64,000 nt of DNA. Source: Coleophoma eucalyptorum (lineage: Eukaryota; Ascomycota; Leotiomycetes; Helotiales; Dermateaceae). The position numbers were made by a program, and so were the translations under genes. Below are positions 1-13,277 of the stretch, in pieces. The notes under the pieces are model-generated. The model saw only the letters and a program-made list of their open reading frames with translations. It did not search any database and was not told where the DNA came from. Within the stretch, counting starts at the first letter, position 1. Each line of letters starts with the position of its first letter. The stretch is from contig JALRME010000003.1 of NCBI GenBank assembly GCA_026120035.1, forward strand, positions 1,116,001 to 1,180,000. The letters run 5' to 3'.

Positions 1-3000
1 ATGGTGAGACCCCAGGTTGCCAAAGCACCACGGAGAGGAGCGATCGTTGGATCCTTCTTCCAGAAAGTGTTACCATAGCTGTTGAGTACCTCTGCCTCTT
101 GTCTCGCGGCCTCACGCTCAATGTGGTTCGCACGTTCTTGAGCATACTCTGATTCGTTGAAGATGCTGCCCTGGGCCTTCATAGCAGCAATCTCCTCGTG
201 CAAGTACTCAAGCTCCGACTCTTGCCACTGCTTGATGTTCTTCTTGCGCAGTTCGACTTGTCGGCGACGGTATTTGATATCAAGAAGAGGCGATGGGAAT
301 TGACCTGGGTTCTCACGAGCAGTGGTGAGGACACCCTTTCCGGGAGCCGGAACAGATCGGCCAATCTTATCGGTAGCAGTGGTGGTGAGACCAATGATAC
401 CGTAAATTGGAACACCCATATCGAGCGCAAGCTTGGCAGTCATGATGACCTGGATACCGCAACCTTGAGATTCCATGAAACCGTTTCTTGTGGTTGTAGT
501 TGGTCGAGACATCTCCTTTGGTGTGCGGCCGTGGGCGAACTCATCAACGGCGTTACTTGTAGCCTTCATGTTTGCGAACTCGTATGAACCTTCTTCTTGG
601 AAGTCATCAAAACCACCAACAAAACAGACGCGAGCCTTGCCCTCGACAATGGTCTCGTAACCAATGTCAATAGACTCGACGGCTGTGGCGCATGCACCAA
701 CAGGAGTCTTGATAGGACCAGTGGAAGAAATGAGCAACATATTGACCCAGGCGCTCATAGTGTTGATAAAGGACTCTTGTAGGATATCCTTCTGGAGAGG
801 CTTATCCAAGAAGCGGTCCTTATACATACCCCGAAGAGCGGAGGTACCACCAATACCGGAACCAATGCAGTTACCAACCTCAGATAGATGGACATACTTG
901 TAGAATTCGTATGGGTCGGTGATACCCGAAGCCAAGAGAGATTCGACAGTGCAGACAAGGACGAAGAGAGTGACTGGGTCGACTTGTGAGATAATGTCGT
1001 CTGGAATACCATACTTCTTCGCGTCCCATCCCGTTGGGATTTGACCAGCAACGAGGCGGTCGAACTTGAGTGCCTTGGGGATGAGAAGAGTGGCACCCTT
1101 CTTCATGCGGACAATATACTCGCCTGACTCGGGAATTTCAAAAATCTCAGCCTTCTCTCCATGCTCTCGCTTGAACTCCTCGGCAGTCTCCTTGGAAGTC
1201 TCAAACGGCTCCAAATCTTCCTCGATGACAACTTCTTGCAGAAGTTGCTTCTTGTTAGGATCATAGCCGTGGAACAATTCAGGCTCGATGAGACGTATAC
1301 CAGAGTGTTCGAGGATGTATTTCTCGTACTTGCCCTTGATGTCCTTATCGTCAACTGGCTCACCAGTCTTGGCATCAACCCAGCCAGCATATTGCTTACC
1401 CTTGATTGGGCCATTGTGATTCTTGATAAGACCCATAATCCAGGCCATCTCAACACAACCCTCAAGAGAGAACTCGCCATAAGCTTCCATCTCCCATCGG
1501 GTGCGGGAGTTACCCCAAGGTCCAACTTCAGCAAAACCGGTGACAACGACAACCTTCTCGAGGTCAACCATTCCCTTGAGATTCTCATTGAGTGGCTTGA
1601 CCTCCTTCTCCCAGTCTGGAAGCTGTGGGAAGTCGAACTTGATGTTGGCGCGGGGCTGGATCGTGACCTTCTTGTACAAAGCTTCACTGTCCTCACCATT
1701 GACAATCTTGTTCTCAATAGCAGTCTCCTTAGTGACAGCTTGGCGGACCTCGCTGGTCTCCATGATTTCCTTCCTCAACTTCTGCATAAGCTCGTTCAGG
1801 TTGGGGATGAACTGGAGACCACCGTTCAAGTCTGCAAAGACAGGCTCAGTCTGGCAAAGGTCTACAATAGATGGTGACATCAGGCCAAGGAGGTTGAATG
1901 CCATCTCTTGTTGGGAGAAGGTGCGGACACCATAAGCCTCAACACCTTCTGCAACCACGTTGTTACCAGCCATGAGACCGGTACCACGGGTCCAACCGAT
2001 AACAGCACCGCAGATAGTGAGGAAGTTGCCCCAGTTCTCAGAGTGCCATCTATTGAAAAGGGTCTCGAGACCCAACTTAGACTCGGAGTAGAGACCATCA
2101 TTACCGAAGGTACCGTGGTTGGGTGACAGCGGGATGACAACCTGAGCAGGTCGAGTCTCGAAGCCTCGCTCGGCCTTCTGAGTCTTGACGCATCCAAGAA
2201 GACGGAGGAGGTTGGTCAACATGATACGATGAGCAAGTTCAGACTTGGAGTCAATGCTGTCAATTTCACGACCGTTCTCGGAGATGGCAGCGAATGGAAC
2301 AACGAAGTCCAAATCCCAGCCCAAACCCTTCTTTGTATCATAGATGTACTCAACGAGATTCTCGACATCTTGCTTGCTACCTTGGTTGAAAGGTACAACA
2401 ATGAGTTGAGATCCACGAGAACCATATCGTGAGTACATGGCTTGGTAATATTCCGTAACCTCACGGGAGAAACGGCTGGTGGTGACAAGAACCTTGGCAC
2501 CTCCACTGATCAAGCCTTGAAGAACGTCGGCACCAATCGAGCCAGCTCCAGCGCCGGTCATCAGAACATTTTTGCCTTGGAAAGTAACTCCATCCTTGGC
2601 TGCTTGCTCCAAACCTTCGAGGTAGAGTCCAGTGAGCTTCTTGCTGTATTCCCAGCCGTGCTCATCCTTTCTCTTCAGATGCAAGAATGGAATCGTCTCA
2701 ACCTTGCCAGTCTTGTTGGCACCGTTGGTTAGAGGACGGGCAGCGGCCTTCTTGGCACCGTTAATCTTGCCATTCTTGTCCTCCTTTGGTATAATTTGAC
2801 CCTCATTCATTGCAAGAGAGCGAATAACATCGCCATACAAGCTCTTGATCTGAAGTTGAGAAGACTTGGAGAGCTTGTGTTGTTGCTTTATAAGCTTGTA
2901 GATGCGGCTCAAGTCGCTTTGGACCTTAGTGCGATTACCGTACTCAGAAATCTTACCACCATCGGCCATCTCGCGAACATAGTGTTCAAGCTTACGGACA

Positions 3001-4599
3001 CTAGTTCTTGGAACCTCTTCATAAGACATGTTACCACGAGCATCGATCGTCGTATGAGGTCCAGTGGGAATGGTAACATCCTTGTAGCAAGGAGCTCGGT
3101 CCAAGACCTCTCTACAATTCTCAATCAATTGCTGACCAAGTTCCTTCGCAAGCTTGTACGTCTCTCCACGCTCGGTAGGGCAGTTGTCAATGTGATACTG
3201 CATGAAGTCGAGGAGGGTTGGATTGGAACGGTTCATGATGCGGATACACTGGCTGACAATCTCACGGTCAACGGCTTGCAATCTGCCGAAGATAATATCG
3301 TAGTACATGGTCAAGGCATCTTGACGAGCCCAATTCCATGAAGAGTCGTAAACACGAGCTTTGAGAGAGCTGAAAACAGGCTCGATACCTGCAGCGTAAA
3401 ACTCTCCATGCTCAACATTCCACAGATCTAATTGTGCTTGCAGAGCTTGTTGTGATTGTTGGGCTCCAACGAAGGCCTTGTCTCCGGCTCTCAAATCCAT
3501 CTTCAGGTATCTTGCGAATAACTCGAGTTGTTGCTTGAAGAGAGCTCTTTGATCCTTGGTGAGCGCATCGATCGCGGCGGGATCCATCATCATTCCACCA
3601 CCTTCTCCGCCACTGGCAGCAGCGGTTGGAGCGGCCAAGCTGATTCCTGCATTTGCAGCGTACTTGTTCGAGACATCATCCAGGAAGGCCTTGGCGTCGT
3701 TTTCAGAGCCAAGACGTGCAGCTGGCTCCATGGTCAGTGCCAGGAGGAGTACACCATCTTGTCTCCCAGCTTGCAGTCCCCATCTTGTCTCAAGATACTT
3801 TCGTGCCGCTGTGATATTGAAACCTCCAGGCATTTTCGAGGAGATCAATCTTGCAATAAGAGATGAGGATTGCTTTCCGAGCTGTCCATTGAAGGTAGCT
3901 TGCATTGACGCTCCCAACTCATCGAGAGGAGTATCTTCTGGCTTTTCAGGCGTTGAACCGAATTCTTTGCCCAAATCACCAAGGATTTCGTTTTGAAGTG
4001 TAGATTTTCCTGTGTTTCGATTTCAGTTAGTTTCCAAGTCCAATTGTCGGTAAGCGGGGTTTCATTGAATGCGTACCTCCAACAAGGTCTTTGATGGCCT
4101 TGCTCAATGGAATCTCCAAGAATGGCTTCTTGAGCTTCTGAGCAATAAGGGATCTCACGATATCTACTGCGCCTACTGGGGCATCTGGTACTTGGGCCGC
4201 TGGACCAGCCGAGGCAGGTGCAGGAGCCGCCGCAACAGGAGCAGCACCAGCAGCTGGGGCAGCTGCGGCAGGTGCTGATTCACTGGAAGATGCTGCTGGA
4301 GCAGGCTCATCTTCGACTGGATCAACATCATAGTAAATTTCCTTCGCATCCTTGTTGTAGCACAAAATTTGTCGCTGAACAGATTTTGCTGCGTCGTAGG
4401 CTTCGTACTTGGAGGCAAGCGTTCGCTTTGCCATGACACCGAGGGTGTCTGCGGGACCGATCTCGACAATTCGCTCAGTAGTCTTCTCAGCGAGAATGAC
4501 ATCTTGGGTCTCAATCCATCTCACGGGTGAGGCAAATTGGTATGCCAAAAGCTCAACAAGGAGCGTATGGGCGAGCTCTTGCTCGACTTCGGGAGTCAT
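1..4599 (-). CDS. FAS2: Fatty acid synthase subunit alpha (FAS2), 3' end beyond window
   Basis: Alpha chain of the fungal cytosolic type I fatty acid synthase, which pairs with FAS1 to make palmitoyl/stearoyl-CoA. Two exons are visible: 4599..4077 and 4009..1, with a 67-nt intron (4010..4076). Residues 1-1510 of a family-typical ~1880 are present. In order these are the N-terminal MPT-completing segment, an Ala/Pro-rich linker (about 105-140), the acyl carrier domain with the phosphopantetheine serine in GGKSTLQNE (Ser177), the ketoreductase ([19 protein letters not shown]), and the ketosynthase with nucleophile Cys1281 in [10 protein letters not shown] (codon 692..690). The ketosynthase C-terminus and the phosphopantetheine transferase domain lie outside. 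The start codon fits the family N-terminus ([20 protein letters not shown]). FAS1 is divergent 2.3 kb away. Identity is very secure; exon 2 reads through without a stop. Confidence 0.97.
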
Positions 4600-6943
4600 A
4601 TTTGCAGTGTATTTTACGTCCGAAGACGGTTATTTCGAGCTTTAAAGGGGATCCAGTTGAACTACTCGAGGAGGGAAGTAGAGGCCGTGTCGTGGGGAGA
4701 TCGCGGTTGTTCAAGTTTAGATGCTCTCCTCGAAGAAAGTGGTAAGAGGAGGTATGGGCGAGCCGCTGGGAAAAAACGGCAAGAGTGATGCAATAAACAA
4801 GTGGTATATGAAGAATGGGTATTAAGGAATTGGACAAGTTCCCAGGGTTGATGGATGAGAATCAAGTTGTTAGGTCAAGCCAAATCGACAGACATGGACG
4901 AAGGGATGGGGATATTAGACAGAGAAGAAGCTTCACGGATCCCTAGGCCACTGGACCGGGTTTCCTAAGTTTGTTGGATTGAGCATTTTGTGATGGAGCT
5001 CAACGATCTTGCAGCTAACACAGAATAGGCTAGCGTTGGCAACATCGCCCCCCTACCTTGCTCCTCGACAGTAGCACCAACAATGCATCTACACGCTCTA
5101 ACACGCTCCCGCATCCACAAAAGCGAGGGCACCGCATCCGCAAGAGTCGCCGCACTGGAGATGTTGTTGGTATCTCGACGAAGTACGCAGCCTTGTTTGT
5201 GCAAGGTAGGCTTGGCCTATTACGCGCTCGGTATTTACTATATCGCCGTAGCTTCCATTTCGCAACATTCCGGTTAACTGTCCGGCTCATAGTTCAGGTG
5301 GATTCAGGCAGGCTAGCTGGGTAGCTCAACTCGTACGATGTTGGTCACCACTTTACAATGGTTGACCAGCAAGGCAAGGAAGGCACTCTGTCCTTTGTTC
5401 TCTCCTCGATTAGACCGCAGACGTGACCCCTTTACCCACCGTCACTCAAAAAAAAAAAGTATGCCAGGGTACCTGAGGTTTGGAGGGTCGCTAAGCGAGG
5501 TATCAAAATGAAATTCCACAGCCTTGGGAGGGATGGATGGAGAGTTGTGAGCGACTTCTAGAGCAGTATTGTACCGTAGTCAACCATCTTAAAAAGTCAA
5601 TGCCATGCTGCGAGGACTTGCGGCCACTTCCAGCCAATGCCCTCTTTCCCCAAAGATCTCTTTGCATACTATGTCTTGCGTGCGGGTTCTCCGCATACAT
5701 CCACCCGTATCCTCCGGTTTATCCTCCGGTTTCCGCCTTCTAAGGAATCCAATACGTTCTCAACAGAATCCATTACATGTGTGTAGGGGAATGCTGCTTT
5801 CATGATACTCACTTACGTGAAGGAGTCGCTTCATTTGCGAGGGCCGGTACCATGCTGCCGGAGAAGGCTGAGGAAAAGAACACCACAGGGTTCTCCTTCT
5901 GGGCAGTACTTTGTAATGTAATGGCCACATGACCATGGCGGGGCCGGCGAATTGACCCCTGAAATAAAAGAGTCGAGTGTCAAGAGCCATCACTTGATGG
6001 TGTTTTGATGCGCTGATGACGGTGTAGAAGAAATGCATCGCTTCAACCTGCCTCAGTCTATTTTAGCTGTCGTCGTTGCCGTCACCGTCACCGTCAAAGA
6101 GGAGGTGTGCTCTGTACTGCGTATTCCGTAAGTACGGCTGCTGCGACTCCGCTGTAGGAACAGAGCGAGGGGCATAGAGCATGGCGGCGAGAAAGTGCGA
6201 CCGACCAGCGCGGCAAGGCTCAACCCAACCTAATTGTAATCGCTCTTTATTTTATTGCCTGCCAATGCAATCCAATGCAGCGCGATAACGTCTGCGCCAA
6301 AAGTAAGTCCGCCGCCTCAGCAAAGTTCGTTAAGCTCCCCTCACTCCTCACTCGCTGTTACATCACTCCACCGCATTGACGGCCAATCAAAGACCCGCGA
6401 AAGATTTTGGTGGTATGCAGCTTGATCGCTCCTGCAGCTCGCTGTCCCCAACGCATGGCGCTAGTTGGAATTTTGGTTGAGCATCCGACTTTGAGCTTCC
6501 CGCAGGCAGGCCCGTTGCTCGCTCGCCTGTCTTTTCATGTAAAGAAAGTCAGCCCTTCAATTGTCCAGACACGAGAATTGTCCTCTCGATACTTCTCTCA
6601 AAGCAGTGCTCTCCTCTCCCCCATTCAGCCTCCCACTGCTCTAAGACATTTTCCTGTTTATATTTCTTTCCCTCCCAAGAGCTGTCCTGCTTCTATCCAC
6701 CATAATCCGCTCGTCAACACTTATACTAGACGCCTTTTTTTCCTTTGGCAACTAGAGAACCCTGCTGCAATTTGCAGCCAAACTGCCATTACTTTGACTC
6801 CTGCTCTTGATTGAGTATCTGGAGTTTTCGAACAGGTTTGTGGCTATTCCTCACGTGGCGGTAGCTCTGAGCTACGAACGACCATTTTTTTGCTGACTGC
6901 CCCTTGATGCATCCAGTCTAATACCACCGGCATACTCCTCAAT
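4600..6943. promoter_or_regulatory. Shared divergent promoter region of FAS2 and FAS1
   Basis: This 2.3 kb gap separates the two start codons of the divergent FAS genes and contains no credible gene. CCAAT pentamers, candidate HAP-complex sites, occur at 6262-6266, 6272-6276 and 6383-6387, on the FAS1-proximal side. A pyrimidine-rich stretch at about 6560-6760 and a 12-base A run near 5448 are typical of fungal promoters and leaders. Short ORFs here, for example 6407..6814, have no recognisable content. That the region regulates both genes is inferred from the arrangement. Confidence 0.6.
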
Positions 6944-9900
6944 ATGTACGGAACCTCTACAGGCCCTCAAACGGGTGTCTCGACTCCACGATCCTCCTCC
7001 TCTCTCCGACCTCTTGTCCTTACACATGGCTCCCTCGAGCACTCCTTTTTGATACCCACAAGTCTTCATTTTCACGCCTCGCAGATCAAGGACAGATTTT
7101 TGGCATCCCTGCCTGCACCAACAGACGAACTCGCACAAGATGATGAGCCATCATCTGTAGCAGAACTTGTAGCACGATATCTCGGATTCGTTGCCGACGA
7201 AGTCGAGGAAGGCGAGGATGATGCACAAGGCTCCTATGAGGAGGTTTTGAAGATTGTTCTCAACGAGTTCGAGCGGGGATTCTTGAGAGGAAATGAGGTT
7301 CACGCTTTGGTTGCCACTCTCCCTGGCATCGATGCAAAGAAACTCGAGGTTGTTCGAAGCTACTATGCAGCTCGTGCAGCCTTGCAGCGCCCCATCCGCG
7401 CTCACGAATCTGCACTTTTCCGCGCCGCGTCGGATGAGAAAGCGAAAATCTACAGTGTTTTTGGTGGACAAGGAAACATTGAGGAGTACTTCGATGAGCT
7501 TCGAGAGCTGTACAAAACTTACCCAGCCTTCATTGAACAGATGATTACCTCTTCCGCGGAACTCCTTCAAAATTTGTCCCGCGATCCCCGAGCGGAAAAG
7601 CTATACTCCAAAGGCCTTGATGTTATGACATGGTTGCATGACCCAGAATCAACACCGGACGTTGACTACATGGTTTCTGCGCCAGTTAGTTTCCCTTTAA
7701 TCGGTCTTGTACAATTCGCCCATTACAGTGTGACCTGCAAGGTCTTGGGGCTTACACCTGGACAATTCAGAGAGCGTATTAGTGGTACCACTGGTCATTC
7801 CCAAGGTGTTGTCTTGGCCGCAGCAACATCTGCTGCAGATTCTTGGGAGTCTTTTGAAAAGATTGCAACTGCTTCTTTAACAGTCCTTTTCTGGATTGGG
7901 TCTCGCAGTCAGCAAGCCTACCCAAGGACCTCTTTGGCTCCTTCAGTTCTCCAAGATTCATTGGATAATGGCGAGGGAACGCCCACTCCTATGTTGAGCA
8001 TTCGCGACCTATCCCAAGAAGAGATCCTGAAGCACATTGCAGCTACCAACCAATATCTTCCCGAGGATCGACACATTGCAATCTCACTCATCAACAGCGC
8101 CCGAAATGTCGTTGTCACTGGACCTCCCATTTCTTTGTACGGTCTCAACCTGCAGTTGCGCAAGGTTAAGGCCCCTACTGGACTTGACCAGACTCGAATC
8201 CCTTTCACAGAGCGAAAGGTCCGGTTCGCGAACAGGTTCCTGCCAATCACCTCCCCCTTCCACAGCCAATACCTCAAGGAAGCAACTGCAAATATCAATG
8301 AAGATCTTAAGGATATCAAGATTGATAGCAAGACCCTCGCAATTCCTGTTTATGATACCATGACAGGTAAGGATATCCGTGAGGATGGTGGAAACATTGT
8401 CCCTACGCTTGTGCGTCTCATTACACACGACCAGGTCAACTGGGAGAAGGCAACTGTCTTCCCAGGAGCCACACACATCCTTGATTTCGGTCCTGGAGGC
8501 ATTTCTGGTCTGGGTGTCTTGACCAGTCGCAACAAGGATGGTACTGGAGTCCGAGTTATCCTCGCTGGCGCAATCGACGGCACGGTACCTGAAGTGGGCT
8601 ACAAGCCTGAGATGTTTGACCGCGATGAGGAGCACGCTGTCAAGTATGCCATTGATTGGGTCAAAGAACATGGCCCGCGCCTCATCAAGACCACCAGTGG
8701 TCAGACTTTCGTTGACACCAAGATGAGCAGAGTTTTGGGCGTTCCTCCGGTTATGGTTGCTGGTATGACACCATGTACTGTGCCATGGGACTTTGTTGCT
8801 GCAACCATGAATGCTGGCTACCAAGTCGAGTTGGCTGGAGGTGGATATTACAATGCCAAGACCATGACCGAGGCTTTGACCAAAGTCGAGAATGCCATTC
8901 CAGCCGGACGTGGTATCACTGTCAATTTGATCTATGTCAATCCTCGCGCCATGCAATGGCAAATTCCACTCCTTGGCCAATTGAGAGCCGAGGGTGTTCC
9001 AATTGAGGGATTGACCATTGGTGCTGGTGTGCCTTCCATTGAGGTTGCACAAGAGTACATTGAGACCCTCGGACTGAAGCACATTGCTTTCAAGCCAGGA
9101 TCTGTTGAGGCAATTCAGGCAGTCATTAACATTGCGAAGGCAAACCCAACTTTCCCAGTCATTCTTCAGTGGACTGGAGGTCGTGGAGGTGGACATCATT
9201 CTTTCGAAGATTTCCATCAGCCAATTCTACAAATGTATGGCCGCATCAGAAGAAGCGAGAATCTCATTCTTGTCGCTGGCAGTGGCTTTGGCGGTGCTGA
9301 AGACACTTACCCATACCTTACTGGTACTTGGTCCGCCAAATATGGATATCCACCAATGCCATTCGATGGATGCCTCTTCGGCAGTCGTGTGATGACCGCG
9401 AAGGAAGCTCACACCAGCAAGAACGCAAAGAAGGCCATTACGGAAGCCGAAGGTCTTGATGACAGCCAATGGGAGAAGACATACAAAGGTCCTGCCGGAG
9501 GTGTCATCACTGTCAGATCCGAGATGGGTGAGCCAATTCACAAGCTCGCTACTCGTGGTGTCAAGTTCTGGGCGGAAATGGATGCCAAGATCTTCAGCTT
9601 GCCAAAGGAGAAACGTGTAGCTGAATTAAAGAAGCAACGCGCGTACATCATCAAGAAGCTCAATGATGATTTCCAGAAGGTTTGGTTCGGTCGTAACAAG
9701 GCCGGCGAGACAGTTGATCTCGAGGATATGACTTATGGTGAGGTTGTGCGCCGTATGGTCGACTTGATGTATGTCAAGCACGAGTCTCGCTGGATCGACA
9801 AGTCCTACGAGAGACTTACTGGAGACTTCATCCGTCGCGTTGAAGAACGTTTCACCGCAGGCCAAGGAAAGCCTTCTCTGTTGCAAAGCTATTCCGAGCT

Positions 9901-12900
9901 TAACGACCCCTACCCAACTGTCGAGCGCATCATGTCCGCCTATCCTGAGGCTGAAGACCAACTCATCAACGCTCAAGATGTCCAGCACTTCCTCATGCTG
10001 TGCCAACGACGTGGACAGAAGCCAACTACATTCGTCCCTGTCTTAGACGAGAACTTCGAATTCTTTTTCAAGAAGGACTCCCTCTGGCAATCTGAGGACT
10101 TGGAGGCTGTTATTGGCCAAGACGTTGGTAGAACTTGTATCCTGCAAGGTCCAACCGCCGTAAAGTACTCGAAGCTTGTGGATGAACCCATCAAGGATAT
10201 TCTTGATGGTGTCCATAACGCACACATTAAGGGTTTGACCCAAGATATTTACGGCGGTGACGAGTCTACTATTCCCGTTGTCGAATACTTTGGCGGCAAG
10301 CTTATTGAGGCTCCAACTGAGGCCAACTTTGAGGGTTTGACTATATTGGAAGACGGTACCGGTAAGGAAACCTACAAATTGTCTACGGCTCCAGCTACGA
10401 CACTTCCATCTCTCGAAGCTTGGTTGTCCCTCCTCGCTGGATCTAAGCGATCCTGGAGACATGCTCTCTTCACTTCCGAGGTTATTGTTCAGGGACAGAA
10501 GTTCCAAACAAATCCAATGAAGCGTATCTTCGCTCCAGTTCGTGGTCTTCTCGTTGAAATTGACAACCCTAAGGATTCATCAAAGACTGTCATCACTGTC
10601 AAGGAACAGCCAAGACCTAACCACTACGTCACGGTCATTGAAGTCAAGATGGTTGGCAAAAACGAGATATTAGTCAACATGATCAAGGATACTACTGCTG
10701 TCGGAAAGCCTGTCGCTCTCCCTCTCAAGTTCACCTACCACCCAGAGGCTGGCTACGCACCAATTCGTGAGGTCATGGAGGACCGTAACGATCGTATCAA
10801 GGAGTTCTATTGGCGCGCCTGGTTCGGCAATGAGGCTCTGGACCTGGATGCTTCCGTTACTGGTCAATTCAACGGTGGCAAGGCTACCATTACTAGTGAA
10901 GCCATCAATGATTTCGTGCACGCAGTCGGAAACACTGGCGAAGCATTCGTCGATAGGCCAGGCAAGGAGGTTTTTGCGCCTATGGATTTCGCCATCGTTG
11001 TTGGATGGAAAGCTATTACGAAACCTATCTTCCCAAGAACCATTGATGGTGATCTTTTGAAACTCGTTCATTTGTCAAATGGTTTCCGTATGCTGCCAGG
11101 CGCTGAACCCCTGAGAAAGGGCGACGAGGTCGAGACCACTGCTCAGATCAATGCCGTTATCAACCAAGACTCTGGCAAGATGGTAGAGGTCTGCGGTACT
11201 ATCACCCGAGATGGCAAGCCTGTTATGGAGGTCACCTCCCAGTTCCTTTACCGCGGTGCTTACACCGATTTTGAGAACACCTTCCAGCGCAAGAACGAGA
11301 CTCCAATGCAAATCCACCTTGCTACCAGCAAGGACGTCGCTGTTCTTCGATCCAAGGAGTGGTTCAGCTTGGATGAGCCAGACCATGAGCTACTTGGCCA
11401 GACTCTGATTTTCCGCCTGCAAAGTTTGGTTCGATTCAAGAACAAGACTGTCTTCAGCAATGTTGAGACTAGAGGTCAAGTCCTCTTAGAATTGCCAACT
11501 AAGGAGATCATCCAGGTGGCAAGCGTTGAGTACGAGGCTGGTGTTTCTCACGGCAACCCTGTCATTGATTACCTCGAGCGACACGGTAGCTCTATTGAGC
11601 AGCCCATCAACTTCGAGAATGCTATTCCTCTCAGCGGCAAAACCCCACTGCTTCTCAGAGCACCAGCATCCAACGAGACATATGCCCGAGTTTCTGGAGA
11701 TTACAATCCTATCCACGTCTCCCGCGTCTTCTCTAGCTACGCAAGCTTGCCAGGTACTATTACTCATGGCATGTACTCCAGTGCTGCTGTCCGAAGTCTT
11801 GTTGAGACCTGGGCTGCTGAGAACAACGTCGGTCGTGTCCGCAGTTTCCATGCCTCTCTTACTGGCATGGTCCTTCCTAATGACGACATTGAAGTAAAGC
11901 TTCAACATGTTGGTATGGTTGCTGGTCGCAAGATCATCAAGGTTGAAGCGAGCAACAAGGAGACTGAGGACAAGGTCTTGATTGGTGAGGCTGAAGTGGA
12001 ACAACCTGTGTCTGCGTACGTTTTCACTGGACAAGGTTCTCAGGAGCAAGGTATGGGTATGGAGCTTTATGCCAGCAGTCCTGTTGCCAAGGAGGTTTGG
12101 GACAGAGCTGACAAGCACTTCATGGACAACTATGGTAAGTTTAATTATTCATTACTGCCTTTATATACCGTACTAACCTGGTTAAGGCTTCGCTATTACC
12201 AACATTGTCAAGAACAACCCCAAGGAGCTTACGATCTACTTTGGTGGACCACGCGGAAAGGCTATTCGCCAAAACTACATGGCAATGACTTTCGAGACGG
12301 TGATTGCAGATGGCACGACCAAGTCCGAGAAGATCTTCAAGGAGATTGATGAGAAGACCACCTCGTACACCTACCGATCTCCAACGGGTCTGCTCTCTGC
12401 TACACAGTTCACTCAACCTGCCTTGACCCTCATGGAGAAGGCCAGTTTCGAGGACATGCGTTCTAAGGGACTCGTCCAACGAGACAGCAGCTTCGCTGGT
12501 CACTCATTGGGAGAGTACTCCGCTCTTGCAGCACTAGCAGATGTCATGCCAATCGAGAGTTTGGTATCCGTCGTTTTCTACCGTGGTCTTACCATGCAGG
12601 TCGCTGTCGAGCGTGATGCTACTGGCCGATCTAATTACTCCATGTGCGCTGTCAACCCCAGCAGAATTGGTAAGACCTTTAACGAGCAGGCACTTCAGTA
12701 CGTTGTCGAGAACATCGCTGAGGAGACTGGCTGGTTGTTGGAGATTGTGAACTACAACATCGCCAACATGCAATACGTTTGTGCCGGAGACCTCCGTGCT
12801 CTTGACACCCTCACTGGTGTCACGAACTACCTCAAGGTCCAGAAGATCGATATTCAGCAATTGATGCAGACCATGTCGCTTGACGATGTCAAGGCTCATC

Positions 12901-13277
12901 TTGTGGAGATCATTCAAGGATGTGCTAAGCAGACCGAAGAAAAGCCAAAACCTCTTGATCTTGCACGTGGTTTCGCTACCATTCCACTCAAGGGCATTGA
13001 TGTTCCTTTCCACTCAACCTTCTTGCGTTCAGGAGTCAAGCCATTCCGAAGCTTCCTTCTCAAGAAGATCAACAAGACAACCATCGATCCAAGCAAGCTG
13101 ATCGGAAAATACATTCCCAACGTGACTGCTCGTCCTTTCGAACTCACGAAGGAGTACTTCGAGGATGTCTACAGATTGACAAACTCACCCAGAATTGGAC
13201 ACGTTCTCGCCAACTGGGAAAAATACAACTCACCACAGACCAACGGTGTGAACGGGGTTGAGGGTGCGCATGCGTAG
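6944..13277 (+). CDS. FAS1: Fatty acid synthase subunit beta (FAS1)
   Basis: Beta chain of the fungal type I fatty acid synthase. Exons are 6944..12134 and 12187..13277, with a 52-nt intron (GTAAGT...CTAAC...AAG) splitting a Gly codon; the product is 2093 aa, the normal family length. Domain order is acetyltransferase (GHSQG, Ser286), FMN enoyl reductase ([20 protein letters not shown] and the [14 protein letters not shown] stretch), dehydratase double hot-dog ([10 protein letters not shown], His1591), and malonyl/palmitoyl transferase (GHSLGEYSA, Ser1837). All catalytic motifs are intact. The intron lies inside the transferase domain; reading through it gives a wrong C-terminus. The neighbour FAS2 is divergent, as in many Pezizomycotina. 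Co-regulation is likely but not shown. Confidence 0.98.

Noticed and set aside
1161..1877. 238-codon plus-strand ORF opposite FAS2
   Set aside because: Antisense shadow of the FAS2 ketoreductase/ketosynthase coding frame.
6407..6814. 135-codon ORF before FAS1
   Set aside because: Falls in the pyrimidine-rich promoter/leader; its Ser/Pro/Leu composition merely reflects base bias.
8084..9217. 377-codon minus-strand ORF inside FAS1
   Set aside because: Antisense shadow of the conserved FAS1 coding frame.
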